From the NCBI GenBank assembly GCA_963844695.1, contig CAWJPL010000043.1, forward strand, positions 30,915 through 94,914: 64,000 nucleotides of DNA. The letters are read 5' to 3'. The notes under the pieces were generated by a model. That model did not search any database. It was not told the origin of the DNA and saw only the letters and a list, made by a program, of their open reading frames with translations. The translations under genes and the position numbers were made by a program. This DNA is from RYN-230 sp963844695. GTDB lineage: Bacteria; Actinomycetota; Actinomycetes; Streptosporangiales; Streptosporangiaceae. Positions within the stretch are counted from its first letter, which is position 1. Every line of letters starts with the position of its first letter. This document shows positions 56,572 to 64,000 of this stretch, piece by piece.

Positions 56572-57942
56572 TCACTTCGGAGCGGTCACCGTGGTCCAGG
56601 TGCTGCCGTTCCAGACCTCGGTCAGCGGGGACACGGCGCCTGCGGCGGTGGCGCTGCTGCCCCCGACCGCGATGCAGTGCCCGGCTGAGGGGCACGACAC
56701 GGACACGAGGGTACTGAACGTCGCCGGGTTCGGAACGGTCACGGCCGTCCAGGCGATGCCGTTCCACTGCTCGGCAAAACTCGTGTCGGAGGTTCCCGCC
56801 TGGTCGGAGTAGTCGCCCACGGCCATGCAGTTCGTGGCCGACGTGCAGGACGCCGAGTTGAATTCCGTGATGTCGCCCGCCGGGGCCGGGTCTGGGACGG
56901 TGAGTACCGCCCACTTCCCGCCGGTCCACTGCTCGGCGAGCGGGGCCAGGGCAAGCGCCGAGCTCGTCACCGTGCCGGCCGTGCCGACCGCGACGCAGTC
57001 CTTCACCGCCGGGCAGGACACGCCCCCGAGCAGGTTGAGCTGTTCCGGGCTGGCCACGGACTGGTCCGACCAGGCCTTGCCGTTCCAGTGCACGGCGAGC
57101 GCCTTGCCCCCACTGTTCGTGCCCACGGCAGTGCAGTTCCCGGTGGCCGGGCAGGCCACTCCGTTCAGCTCTCCCTCGTGCTTGGTGGTCACGGCGGACC
57201 ACTTCCGCCCGTTCCAGTGCTCGGCCAGGGTCATGCCGGACAGCCGCGCACCGACCGCCATGCAGTCCTTGGCCCACCGGCAGGAGATGCCTGCCGGCTG
57301 GGCGGCGACTACCGGGGCCGCGTCCGGCTGGGTGCTCCAGGTGCGGCCGTTCCAGCCCTCGCCCAGCAGGTGCATGGACTTCTTGCTGTACGAGAAGCCG
57401 TCCGCCACGCAGGCGGCGGAGGATGTGCAGGACACGCCGCCCTCCAGGGTGCCGCCCAGCACCGTGCGGGAGGTGGGGGTGGGCGTGGACTGCACGGCCC
57501 ACGCGGTGCCGTTCCAGCGCTCGGCCAGCGTCTTGGCGTTCTTGCCGCTGCGGGTGCTCGCCATCCCGGTGGCGGTGCACTGAGCGCGCCCGGTGCAGGA
57601 CACCGCGGTAAGGACCCCTCCGCTAAAGCCAAGACTGTTCGCGGCCGCTGCCAGGCGAGATTGCGGGCTCATGGCCCGGGCCCCGGTCGTCGTGGCCCGG
57701 CCCCAGGGGACGAACCGCTGGCGGGCCGGGCTGCTCAGCCGGGCCACCGCGCTGCTCACCGGGGAGCCTGCGGCGGACCTGGCCGCGGCGGCCGTGGCCG
57801 CGTGGGCGGCTGGTGTCGCCTCGGCACCTGCCGGGCCCGCGGCCAGCATCGCGCCGCCCAGGACCGCGGCCGTGATTCCCGCGCCGAGCGCCGCGGTCGC
57901 GATCCGCGTCCTGGCCATGCGTCTTATTCCCTGCCCTGCCAT
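56572..57942 (-). CDS. secreted seven-repeat (predicted beta-propeller) protein 2
   Basis: A 456-residue secreted protein, intact paralogue of the gene downstream. The start (GGAGG, 5 bases) leads into a signal peptide (TRIATAALGAGITAAVLGGAMLAAGPAGA, cleaved near residue 40). An Ala/Ser-rich linker to about residue 105 follows. Seven repeats come next, each with (V/A)SC-x(5-7)-CxAxG followed by (L/F)AExWNG-x2-W, for example VSCPAVKDCVAVG and TLAEHWNGRKWS. The pattern predicts seven four-stranded blades, each holding one cysteine pair. No sorting signal, catalytic motif or metal motif is visible. An adhesion or ligand-binding role is a guess. Confidence 0.8.
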   Translation of the reverse strand: MAGQGIRRMARTRIATAALGAGITAAVLGGAMLAAGPAGAEATPAAHAATAAAARSAAGSPVSSAVARLSSPARQRFVPWGRATTTGARAMSPQSRLAAAANSLGFSGGVLTAVSCTGRAQCTATGMASTRSGKNAKTLAERWNGTAWAVQSTPTPTSRTVLGGTLEGGVSCTSSAACVADGFSYSKKSMHLLGEGWNGRTWSTQPDAAPVVAAQPAGISCRWAKDCMAVGARLSGMTLAEHWNGRKWSAVTTKHEGELNGVACPATGNCTAVGTNSGGKALAVHWNGKAWSDQSVASPEQLNLLGGVSCPAVKDCVAVGTAGTVTSSALALAPLAEQWTGGKWAVLTVPDPAPAGDITEFNSASCTSATNCMAVGDYSDQAGTSDTSFAEQWNGIAWTAVTVPNPATFSTLVSVSCPSAGHCIAVGGSSATAAGAVSPLTEVWNGSTWTTVTAPK

Positions 57943-58393
57943 GCGTTCCTCCGTTGGACTGCCCCCGGGATGACGTCAAACACATCAATGACGCCCGGGC
58001 CAGCCCGGCGGTTTGCACCCTTTTGCAAAGGTTTCGTATCAGCGCGGGCCGCCGGATCCTAGGCGTCGTTCGGCCGGATCCCGGACGTCGTTCCAGATGT
58101 CTAGCGGCGATGCCCCCGCTGCCGTCCGGCCGCGCGCCGGGCCGTCCCGGCCGATGCCCCGGCCGTCGCCCGGCCGTCGCCCGGGCCCGGGCCCGGCCGC
58201 GGGACGGGCCTCCCCGCCGACAAGTTACTCATCGGTAGGATGCCGGAAGGGTCAGGTAGCCCGCCCCTTGACGCTGCAGTGGAGTGTCTTATTCATTAGA
58301 CCTTGATCATTGTGACCAGGGTGGCGCGGCGTACGCTGGCAGCCGGCGCAGCGGCGGTCCCGGCCGGGCCGGGCACCGCATGAGGAGGTTTTC
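57943..58393. other. 451-bp divergent promoter region
   Basis: Lies between the leftward seven-repeat gene 2 and the rightward Fe-S oxidoreductase. Near 58010-58030 TTTGCACCCTTTTGCAAA forms a partial dyad upstream of the repeat-protein gene; a related TTGCAAAAGGG also lies upstream of its paralogue at 56469. The middle is GC-rich without a supported gene. The last 130 bases hold the oxidoreductase promoter. Confidence 0.5.
58268..58296 (+). promoter_or_regulatory. candidate promoter of the Fe-S oxidoreductase gene
   Basis: TTGACG at 58268-58273 is a good -35 element. A -10 candidate (TATTCA or ATTCAT, around 58290-58296) follows at 16-17 bases in the only AT-rich patch upstream of the gene. 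The -10 match is weak. Confidence 0.4.
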
Positions 58394-60590
58394 GTGGTCC
58401 TGCGGATCGTGGTCGGCCTGGTACTGACGGTGGCGGCGTTCGCGCTGGCGGGGCGGCGCCTGTGGTGGCTGGCCGAGGTCGGGCGGGCGGGGCAGCCGGC
58501 GCCGGAGCGGATCGAGGCGGTGCGCTCGCACCCGGGGCGCGACGCCGAGGTGGAGGCCACCGAGGTCATCGGGCAGCGCAAGCTGCTGAAGTGGACGGTG
58601 CCCGGCGCCGCGCACGCAGCGACCTTCTGGGGCTTCATCGTCTTGCTGCTGACGATCATCGAGGCCTACGGCGACCTGTTCTCCCGGACTTTCGCCATCC
58701 CGGGGATCGGCCACTGGGCGTTCATCGGGTTCATCGAGGACCTGTTCGCGGTCGGCGTGCTGGCCGGCATCATCACGTTCGCGATCATCCGGCTGCGCAG
58801 CAACCCGGAACGGGAAGGCCGCAAGTCACGGTTCTCCGGCAGCCACACCGGCGCCGCATGGCTGGTCCTCGGGATGATCTTCCTGGTGATCGCGACGCTG
58901 CTGGCTTACCGCGGCGCGCAGATCAACACCGGGGTGTTCCCCTACCCGCACGGCGCGTTCGCGTCGGAGATCGTCGGCCACTGGCTGGCGCCCCTGGGGG
59001 CCGGGGTGAACAGCGTGCTGGAGGTGGTGTTCCTGCTGGCCCAGCTCGCGGTGGTACTCGGGTTCCTGGTCTTCCTCACCTACTCCAAGCACCTGCACAT
59101 CATCACCGCGCCCATCAACGTGCTGTTCTCCCGCCGCCCGAACGCGCTGCGCGGCCTGGAGCCGATGCGCAGCAACGGCAAGGTGCTGGACTTCGAGGAG
59201 GCCGACCCGGACACCGACGTGTTCGGGCTGGGGAAGATCGAGGACTTCACCTGGAAGGGCCTGCTGGACATGGCCACCTGCACCGAGTGCGGGCGGTGCC
59301 AGTCCCAGTGCCCGGCCTGGGCCACCGGCAAGCCCCTGTCCCCCAAGCAGGTCATCCTGGACCTGCGTGACCACGCGCTGGCCAAGGCCCCCTACCTCCT
59401 CGGCGGACAGCGACGAGGCGCGGGAGAACCTGCCGGACGCGGTGAAGTTCGAGGCGGGCCGCCCGCTGGTCGGCACCGAGGCTGAGCATGGGGTGATCGA
59501 CCCCGACGTCATCTGGTCGTGCACCAACTGCGGGGCGTGTGTCGAGGAGTGCCCGGTTGACATCGAGCACATCGACCATATCGACGGGATGCGCCGCCAC
59601 CAGGTCCTCATCGAGTCCGCGTTCCCGACCGAAGCCTCAGGGATGCTGAAGAACCTGGAGAACAAGGGCGACCCCTGGGGCATGGGCGCTAACCGTCGGC
59701 TGGCCTGGGCCGAGGAACTCGACTTCGAGGTACCGGTCGCCGGCGGGCCGATCGGCGCTGAGGTGGAGTACCTGTTCTGGGTGGGATGCGCCGGGGCGCT
59801 GGAAGACCGGGCCAAGAAGACCACCAAGGCCATCGCCACCCTGCTGCATTCGGCCGGGGTGGCTTTCGCGGTGCTCGGCCCGGCCGAGACCTGCACCGGA
59901 GACCCGGCGCGGCGGATGGGCAACGAGTTCGTCTACTCGATGCTGGCCCAGCAGAACATCGAGACCCTCAACGAGACCGGCCTGGCCGCCGGCGCGGGAA
60001 AGACCATCGTGGCGTCGTGCCCGCACTGCTTCAACACGATCGCCAACGAGTACCCGCAGCTCGGCGGGAACTATGAGGTGGTGCACCATACCCAGTTGCT
60101 CGCGAAGCTGGTGGAACAGGGGAAGATCACCCCCGTCACGGCGGTCGAGGAGAAGATCACCTACCACGACCCGTGTTTCCTGGGCCGGCACAACAAGGTG
60201 TTCACCCCGCCGCGGGAGATCATGGAGCAGGTCCCCGGCGTCCAGGCCCAGGAGATGCACCGGTGCAAGAACCGCGGGTTCTGCTGCGGGGCGGGCGGGG
60301 CCCGGATGTGGATGGAAGAGCGGATCGGCAAGCGGATCAACACCGAGCGGATCGACGAAGCGCTCGGCACCGACCCCGACACCATCTCCACCGGCTGCCC
60401 GTATTGCCTGGTCATGCTGGGCGACGCCGTGGCGGCCAAGAAAGCCAGCGGCGAAGCCAAGGAAAGCCTCGAAGTGGTGGATGTGGCCCAGGTGCTGGCC
60501 CGCTCCATCCAGCCCCCCACGCCGCCCGCCGACGCCGCACCACCGGCCGCTCCCGCCGCGCCGGCCCCGGCCGACCAGCCCACGGGCTGA
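58394..60590 (+). pseudogene. EtfD-like membrane Fe-S oxidoreductase, one frameshift
   Basis: A homologue of Rv0338c, the membrane oxidoreductase for electron-transfer flavoprotein in beta-oxidation. The N-terminal NarI-like part has five to six membrane helices (to about residue 245). Two [4Fe-4S] motifs follow (CTECGRCQSQCPAW and CTNCGACVEECP), then two CCG-type domains (CPHCFN, FCCGAGGARMW, CPYCLVML) as in heterodisulfide reductase HdrB. Between the Fe-S motifs the frame breaks at LRDHALAKAPYLL; dropping the C at 59401 gives LLADSDEARENLPD and a 731-residue protein. The GTG start follows GAGGAGG. A sequencing error is likely. Confidence 0.85.
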
Positions 60591-60629
60591 CCCGGCCGGG
60601 AACTGGAGGGGACGGAGGCAGCCGCGGCC

Positions 60630-61256
60630 ATGGAGAGCAGGCGCGCCGAGGCGTTCAGCGACGGCGTGTTCGCCATCGCTATCACCCTGCTCGTCCTGGA
60701 CCTCCGGCTGCCGGGCGCGGGACCCGAGCATGACACGCTCATCCACCAGCTGCTGCACGACTGGCCGCAGTACTTCGCGTACGTGGTCAGCTTCCTCACC
60801 ATCGGCATCATGTGGATGAACCACCACACGATTTTCGCCCACGTCACCCGGGTTGACCGGCCGCTGCTGGTCATCAACCTGCTGCTGCTCATGGCCGTGG
60901 TGGCCATCCCGTTCCCGACCTCGCTGGTCGCGGAGCACCTGCAGGCCTCGGGCGGCGTGGCGGCCACCGTCACCTACGGGCTGGTGCTGATGGCTGCCTC
61001 GGTGGGCTTCGCGGGCCTGTGGATCTACGTGGTAACCCACGCCGAGCGGCTCGGCGGGTCGGCCCAGCCGGAGGCGCTGCGGCGCTCGATCCCCGGGTTC
61101 ACCGGCGGCCTGCTCGTCTACGCGGCCGCCACGCTGGTGGCGGCGTTCGGGGCACCGCTGGCCGCGCTGGTCATCTACGGGCTGATCGGCGTCTACTACC
61201 TGTTCGAGCACCTGCCCAGCCCGTCGTCGGCCGCTCCCTCCGGGGGAGCGGCGTGA
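60630..61256 (+). CDS. TMEM175-family potassium channel-like protein (DUF1211)
   Basis: A 208-residue membrane protein with six hydrophobic helices. The first helix carries the family signature RxxAFSDGVFAIAITLLVLDL (FSDG motif), followed by a HH-containing second helix (IGIMWMNHHTIFAHV). Prokaryotic TMEM175 proteins are potassium-permeable leak channels working as tetramers. It begins 39 bases after the oxidoreductase gene in the same direction and is convergent with the histidine-kinase gene. Its physiological role here is unknown. Confidence 0.9.
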   Translation: MESRRAEAFSDGVFAIAITLLVLDLRLPGAGPEHDTLIHQLLHDWPQYFAYVVSFLTIGIMWMNHHTIFAHVTRVDRPLLVINLLLLMAVVAIPFPTSLVAEHLQASGGVAATVTYGLVLMAASVGFAGLWIYVVTHAERLGGSAQPEALRRSIPGFTGGLLVYAAATLVAAFGAPLAALVIYGLIGVYYLFEHLPSPSSAAPSGGAA

Positions 61257-61328
61257 TCCTGGATGGGGGACCGGGGCCGGGGGGCGTTAGAGATCGTGGG
61301 GCGTGCGGCGGGGAGACACCGCGCGCGG

Positions 61329-62753
61329 TCAGCTGGCGGGTGACTCGGCCGGGAGCCAGATCCTGACCCGGGTCCCGTGGCCGGGCTGCGACTCGAGCAC
61401 GGCCTGGCCGCCGTGGGCGGCCGCGATGGCCTGCACGATGGACAGCCCCAGCCCGCTGCTGGTGCCCTGGTCACGGTCGTCGTCCTGGCGGCCCGCGCGT
61501 TCCGGGCCGCGGTAGAAGCGGTCGAAGGCCCGGGCCGCGTCCTCTTCCGGCATTCCCGGTCCCGCGTCGGCCACCTCGAGCACGGCGCCGCCGCGGACCG
61601 GGGCCAGCCGCACCGCGACCGGGGTGCCCGGCGGGGTGTGCTCGCGGACGTTGCCGAGCAGGTTGGCCAGCACCTGCCTGATCCGCGCCTCGTCGACCAC
61701 GGCGATCAGCCGGTCGGGCGCCTCCGCCTGCACCGGGCGGCCCGGCTCCACCGCCGAGGCGTCCGCGGCCGCGTCCCGGACCAGCAGGGCCAGGTCCGTC
61801 TCGGCCAGGTCCAGCGAGGAGGTGCGGTCCAGCCGGGCCAGTTCGAGAAGCTCGGCGACCAGGGTGCTCATCCGCTGCGACTCCTGCTCGATCCGGCGCA
61901 TCGCGTCCGGCAGCTGATCCGGGCCGAGCGCGCCCTGCCGGTACAGCTCGGCGTAGCCGCGGATGGTGGTGAGCGGGGTCCGCAGCTCATGCGAGGCGTC
62001 GGCGGCGAACTGGCGGACCTTCTGCTCCGAACGCCAGCGGGCGCCGAAGGCCTGCTGGATCCGGTCCAGCATGGCGTTGATGGCCCCGCCGAGCTTGCCT
62101 ACCTCAGTGCTGTCGTCCGCCTCGGGCATCCGGGCGGTCAGGTCGCCGCGCGAGGTGATCTGCTGCGCGGTGCTCGCCATCTGGCTCAGCGGGGCCAGGC
62201 CCCGGCCGATCAGCCAGCGCCCGCTGACCGCCAGCAGCAGGATCAGCGCGCCCCCCGTGATCAGCTCGGCGACGATGATCCCGCCGACCTGCGCGCCGAC
62301 CGCGCCGAGCGGGCGGGCGACCACCAGCACCGCCCGGGTCCCGCCGTTGGCCCGGGCCGGGATCAGCCGGGCCACCGCGCGCAGCCTGGGCCCTGTCGTG
62401 CCGGGTACGTCGAACGGCCTGCCGCTGAGGTAAAAGCGGGCCACGCGCCTGGTGATCAGGTTCTGCACGGTGGCGGCCAGTTCCCTGGTCGCCGCGGAGT
62501 CACCGGTCAGCGGCCGCACCTGGACCGGGCGGGAGGTGATTTCGACCGCCTCATAGTCGCCGGGATCGCCGGCGATCTGCTGCGGGGTGTGCTGGGCGGC
62601 CGCCGCCAGCTGCGTGTTGAACTCGTTGCCGAGCCGCTTGCCCAGCACGATCGTGCTGACCGCCCCCATGATCAGCAGGAACGCCGCGGTCACGGAGATC
62701 AGCAGGACCAGCAGGCGGGCCCGCAGCGACAGCGTCCCCCTGGACGGGGTCAT
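61329..62753 (-). CDS. sensor histidine kinase
   Basis: The 474-residue membrane sensor of a two-component pair. Two transmembrane helices (near residues 11-35 and 155-180) flank an extracytoplasmic domain of about 120 residues. HAMP follows, then the phospho-acceptor H-box ASHELRTPLTTIRGY (His near 254), N-box LLGNVREH, G1 DAGPGMP and G2 SSGLGLSIV. The ATG overlaps the response-regulator stop by 4 bases (ATGA). It resembles MprB/TcrY-type kinases; the signal is unknown. Confidence 0.95.
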   Translation of the reverse strand: MTPSRGTLSLRARLLVLLISVTAAFLLIMGAVSTIVLGKRLGNEFNTQLAAAAQHTPQQIAGDPGDYEAVEITSRPVQVRPLTGDSAATRELAATVQNLITRRVARFYLSGRPFDVPGTTGPRLRAVARLIPARANGGTRAVLVVARPLGAVGAQVGGIIVAELITGGALILLLAVSGRWLIGRGLAPLSQMASTAQQITSRGDLTARMPEADDSTEVGKLGGAINAMLDRIQQAFGARWRSEQKVRQFAADASHELRTPLTTIRGYAELYRQGALGPDQLPDAMRRIEQESQRMSTLVAELLELARLDRTSSLDLAETDLALLVRDAAADASAVEPGRPVQAEAPDRLIAVVDEARIRQVLANLLGNVREHTPPGTPVAVRLAPVRGGAVLEVADAGPGMPEEDAARAFDRFYRGPERAGRQDDDRDQGTSSGLGLSIVQAIAAAHGGQAVLESQPGHGTRVRIWLPAESPAS

Positions 62754-63472
62754 CCTTCCGGCCGGGCGCCGGGCCGCAGGCTGTACCCCACCCCGCGCTG
62801 GGTGTGGATCAGCGGCGGGCCCAGCGGATCGAGCTTGTGCCGCAGGTAGCTGACGTAGGTCTCGACGATCTGGGACTGCCCGGCGTAGTCCCAGCCCCAT
62901 ACGTTCTCCAGCAGCTGGGCCCGGGTCAGTACCCGGCCCTGGTGCCGCATCAGGTACGCGAGCAGCCGGAACTCGGTCGGCGACAGCTCCACGGGCGCGC
63001 CCGCGCGGTGCACGGTCCAGCGTGACTCGTCCAGCTCCAGGTCGGCGACGCGGAGGATGCCCTGGTCTGCGGGTGCGTCGCCGGCGGTCCGCGCGGCCCG
63101 CCTGAGCACGGCCCGTACCCTGGCGACCAGGGCCTCCACCGAGAACGGTTTGGTGACGTAGTCGTCGCCGCCCAGGGCCAGGCCGGTCACCGTGTCGGAC
63201 GAGGTGTCCCGCGCGGTCAGGAAGATCACCGGCACGTCGTTGCCTGCGGCCCGCAGCCTCCGGCACACCTCGAAACCGTCCAGGTCAGGCAGCATCACGT
63301 CGAGCACGATCAGGTCCGGACGGCTCGCCTCCGCCTGCCGCAGCGCGTCCTTGCCGCTGGAGGAGGCCGTGACCGCGCAGCCGTGGAACTTCAGCGCGAC
63401 CTGAACCAGCTCACGGATGTTGGGCTCGTCGTCCACGACGAGCACCTGGGGGATCCGGTCGTTGTCTGTCAT
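62750..63472 (-). CDS. OmpR-family response regulator
   Basis: A 240-residue regulator paired with the kinase downstream. The receiver has VVDDEPNIRELV, the phospho-acceptor Asp near 58 (LIVLDVMLPDLDG), the switch Thr in FLTARD and Lys in YVTKPFS. The C-terminal winged helix has LSPTEFRLLAYLMRHQGRVLTRAQLLENVWG and SYLRHKLD. The start is the ATG at 63472; a GTG directly before it is also possible. Its stop overlaps the kinase start. Confidence 0.95.
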   Translation of the reverse strand: MTDNDRIPQVLVVDDEPNIRELVQVALKFHGCAVTASSSGKDALRQAEASRPDLIVLDVMLPDLDGFEVCRRLRAAGNDVPVIFLTARDTSSDTVTGLALGGDDYVTKPFSVEALVARVRAVLRRAARTAGDAPADQGILRVADLELDESRWTVHRAGAPVELSPTEFRLLAYLMRHQGRVLTRAQLLENVWGWDYAGQSQIVETYVSYLRHKLDPLGPPLIHTQRGVGYSLRPGARPEG

Positions 63473-63547
63473 CACCTGAACGGGACGGTCGGGCCGGCCG
63501 GGGCGCGGCCGGTAGGGCTGGCCGGGGCGCGGCCAGCAAAGATTACC

Positions 63548-63575
63548 GGCTCCCGCAGGCTGGGCCTGCGGAGCC
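63548..63575 (-). terminator. hairpin downstream of the edge gene
   Basis: GGCTCCCGCAGGC (63548-63560) pairs with GCCTGCGGAGCC (63564-63575), with one bulged C and a 3-base loop. Orientation and place, about 90 bases after the stop at 63664, fit a terminator for the gene running off the window edge. Confidence 0.65.
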
Positions 63576-63608
63576 TGCCGGTCCCCCGCCGGAGAGCGGA
63601 TGGCCAGG

Positions 63609-63666
63609 GCGCGGATGGCCGGGGTGCGGACGCTCAGCGCGCGGACGGCCGGGGTGCGGACGCTCA
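63609..63666. repeat. tandem 28-30 bp GC-rich duplication
   Basis: Two near-identical copies (63609-63636 and 63637-63666) sit at the 3' end of the edge gene; the right-hand copy includes its stop codon. Further degenerate GGCCGGGGCGCGGCC-type units lie near 63490-63535. Confidence 0.7.
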
Positions 63667-64000
63667 GCTTCCTGAGGCAGGGCCGCTGGAGGCCGCGGGC
63701 GACGGGCTGGACGAGGCGGATCCGCCCGAGGGCGGCCTGATCACGACGAGCCGGGCGTCCTTGACCCCGGACAGCACCGGGCCGCCTACCCAGACCGGCT
63801 CGCCGACGGCCAGCGCGCTCTGGCTGGTCTTGGACCCGTTCTCCCGGACGACGGTGTTACTCACCAGGTCCCAGGTCCAGGTGGTGCCGTCGGCCGCGCG
63901 GACGACAACGTCGCTGCCGCTGAGGGACTGGACGACGCCGCGCTCGAACGCCAGGGTGCGGATGGTGCCGCCCTGGCCACGGAACGTGAATTGCCCGTCG
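63664..64000 (-). CDS. hypothetical protein, C-terminal part (5' end beyond window)
   Basis: The last 111 or so codons of a leftward gene, open to the window edge. The visible part is beta-rich (QFTFRGQGGTIRTLAFERGVV, SLSGSDVVVRAADGTTWTWDL, VGEPVWVGGPVLSGVKDARLVVI). It ends in a Ser/Pro/Gly-rich tail (GGSASSSPSPAASSGPASGS). The pattern resembles extracytoplasmic small-barrel proteins such as DUF5666-type or wall-associated proteins, but I cannot name it and the N-terminus, which would show export signals, is missing. Confidence 0.6.
   Translation of the reverse strand, partial: DGQFTFRGQGGTIRTLAFERGVVQSLSGSDVVVRAADGTTWTWDLVSNTVVRENGSKTSQSALAVGEPVWVGGPVLSGVKDARLVVIRPPSGGSASSSPSPAASSGPASGS

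Noticed and set aside
55049..57942. Antisense plus-strand frames across the seven-repeat genes as genuine genes
   Set aside because: They mirror the repeat structure of the minus-strand genes, which have signal peptides, GGAGG ribosome binding sites and terminators.

Overview
The window is 64 kb of very GC-rich, gene-dense chromosomal DNA from an actinomycete. It carries Lsr2, the actinobacterial ClpC, a DUF3151 gene, the XRE-HbhA-DUF2516 cluster (as in Rv0474-0476), the ArgA-type N-acetylglutamate synthase (Rv2747-like), HspR with HAIR operators, and frequent GTG/TTG starts. The content is mostly core housekeeping and resembles the Streptosporangiales/Streptomyces-like lineages; I cannot name a genus. 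I see no insertion sequence, prophage, CRISPR array, rRNA or convincing tRNA.

Layout. 0-1.4 kb: alpha/beta hydrolase overlapping a TetR regulator (cut by the window edge), behind an AT-rich operator-like region. 1.6-6.2 kb: lysS, an unknown protein, a secreted NlpC/P60 peptidoglycan hydrolase behind a clear ydaO-type c-di-AMP riboswitch, and argA. 6.2-9.4 kb: a PHP / zinc-ribbon / UvrD-helicase fusion. 10-14.1 kb: a tiny membrane protein, lsr2 and clpC. 14.4-19 kb: mutY, a membrane-anchored unknown protein, and radA-disA. DisA makes c-di-AMP, the ligand of the riboswitch 11 kb away. 19-25.8 kb: a TIM-barrel epimerase-like gene, a frameshifted BKACE (DUF849) gene, L-asparaginase II, the XRE-hbhA-DUF2516 cluster, AlaX, and a BlaI/M56-peptidase pair. 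25.9-32.2 kb: a Tat-exported GH127-type glycosidase, a HisC-type aminotransferase, a multidomain regulator and a MurA. 32.4-44.4 kb: nucleotide and central metabolism, with purD-ltrA-purB-purC overlapping or close together, then purA, a DUF3151 gene, a metallophosphoesterase, fba, dedA, pyrE and an epimerase. 44.5-47.5 kb: a NYN-domain protein with a huge Gly/Gln/Pro repeat region, and a TPR protein. 47.4-54.9 kb: the heat-shock run dnaK-grpE-dnaJ-hspR-clpB, with two HAIR operators before dnaK. 55-58 kb: tandem secreted seven-repeat (predicted beta-propeller) proteins. 58.4-64 kb: an EtfD-like membrane Fe-S oxidoreductase, a TMEM175-type channel, an OmpR/histidine-kinase pair, and the 3' end of an unknown gene.

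Four otherwise intact genes (DUF849, clpB, propeller 1, etfD-like) are each broken by one single-base indel. That pattern looks more like residual assembly error than gene decay, and it should be settled before any of them is called a pseudogene. The most unusual content is the PHP-UvrD fusion, the tandem cysteine-paired seven-repeat secreted proteins, the prion-like NYN protein, the third dyad in the dnaK promoter, and a cluster of in-frame pentapeptide minisatellites. I did not find an obvious new defence or biosynthetic system.
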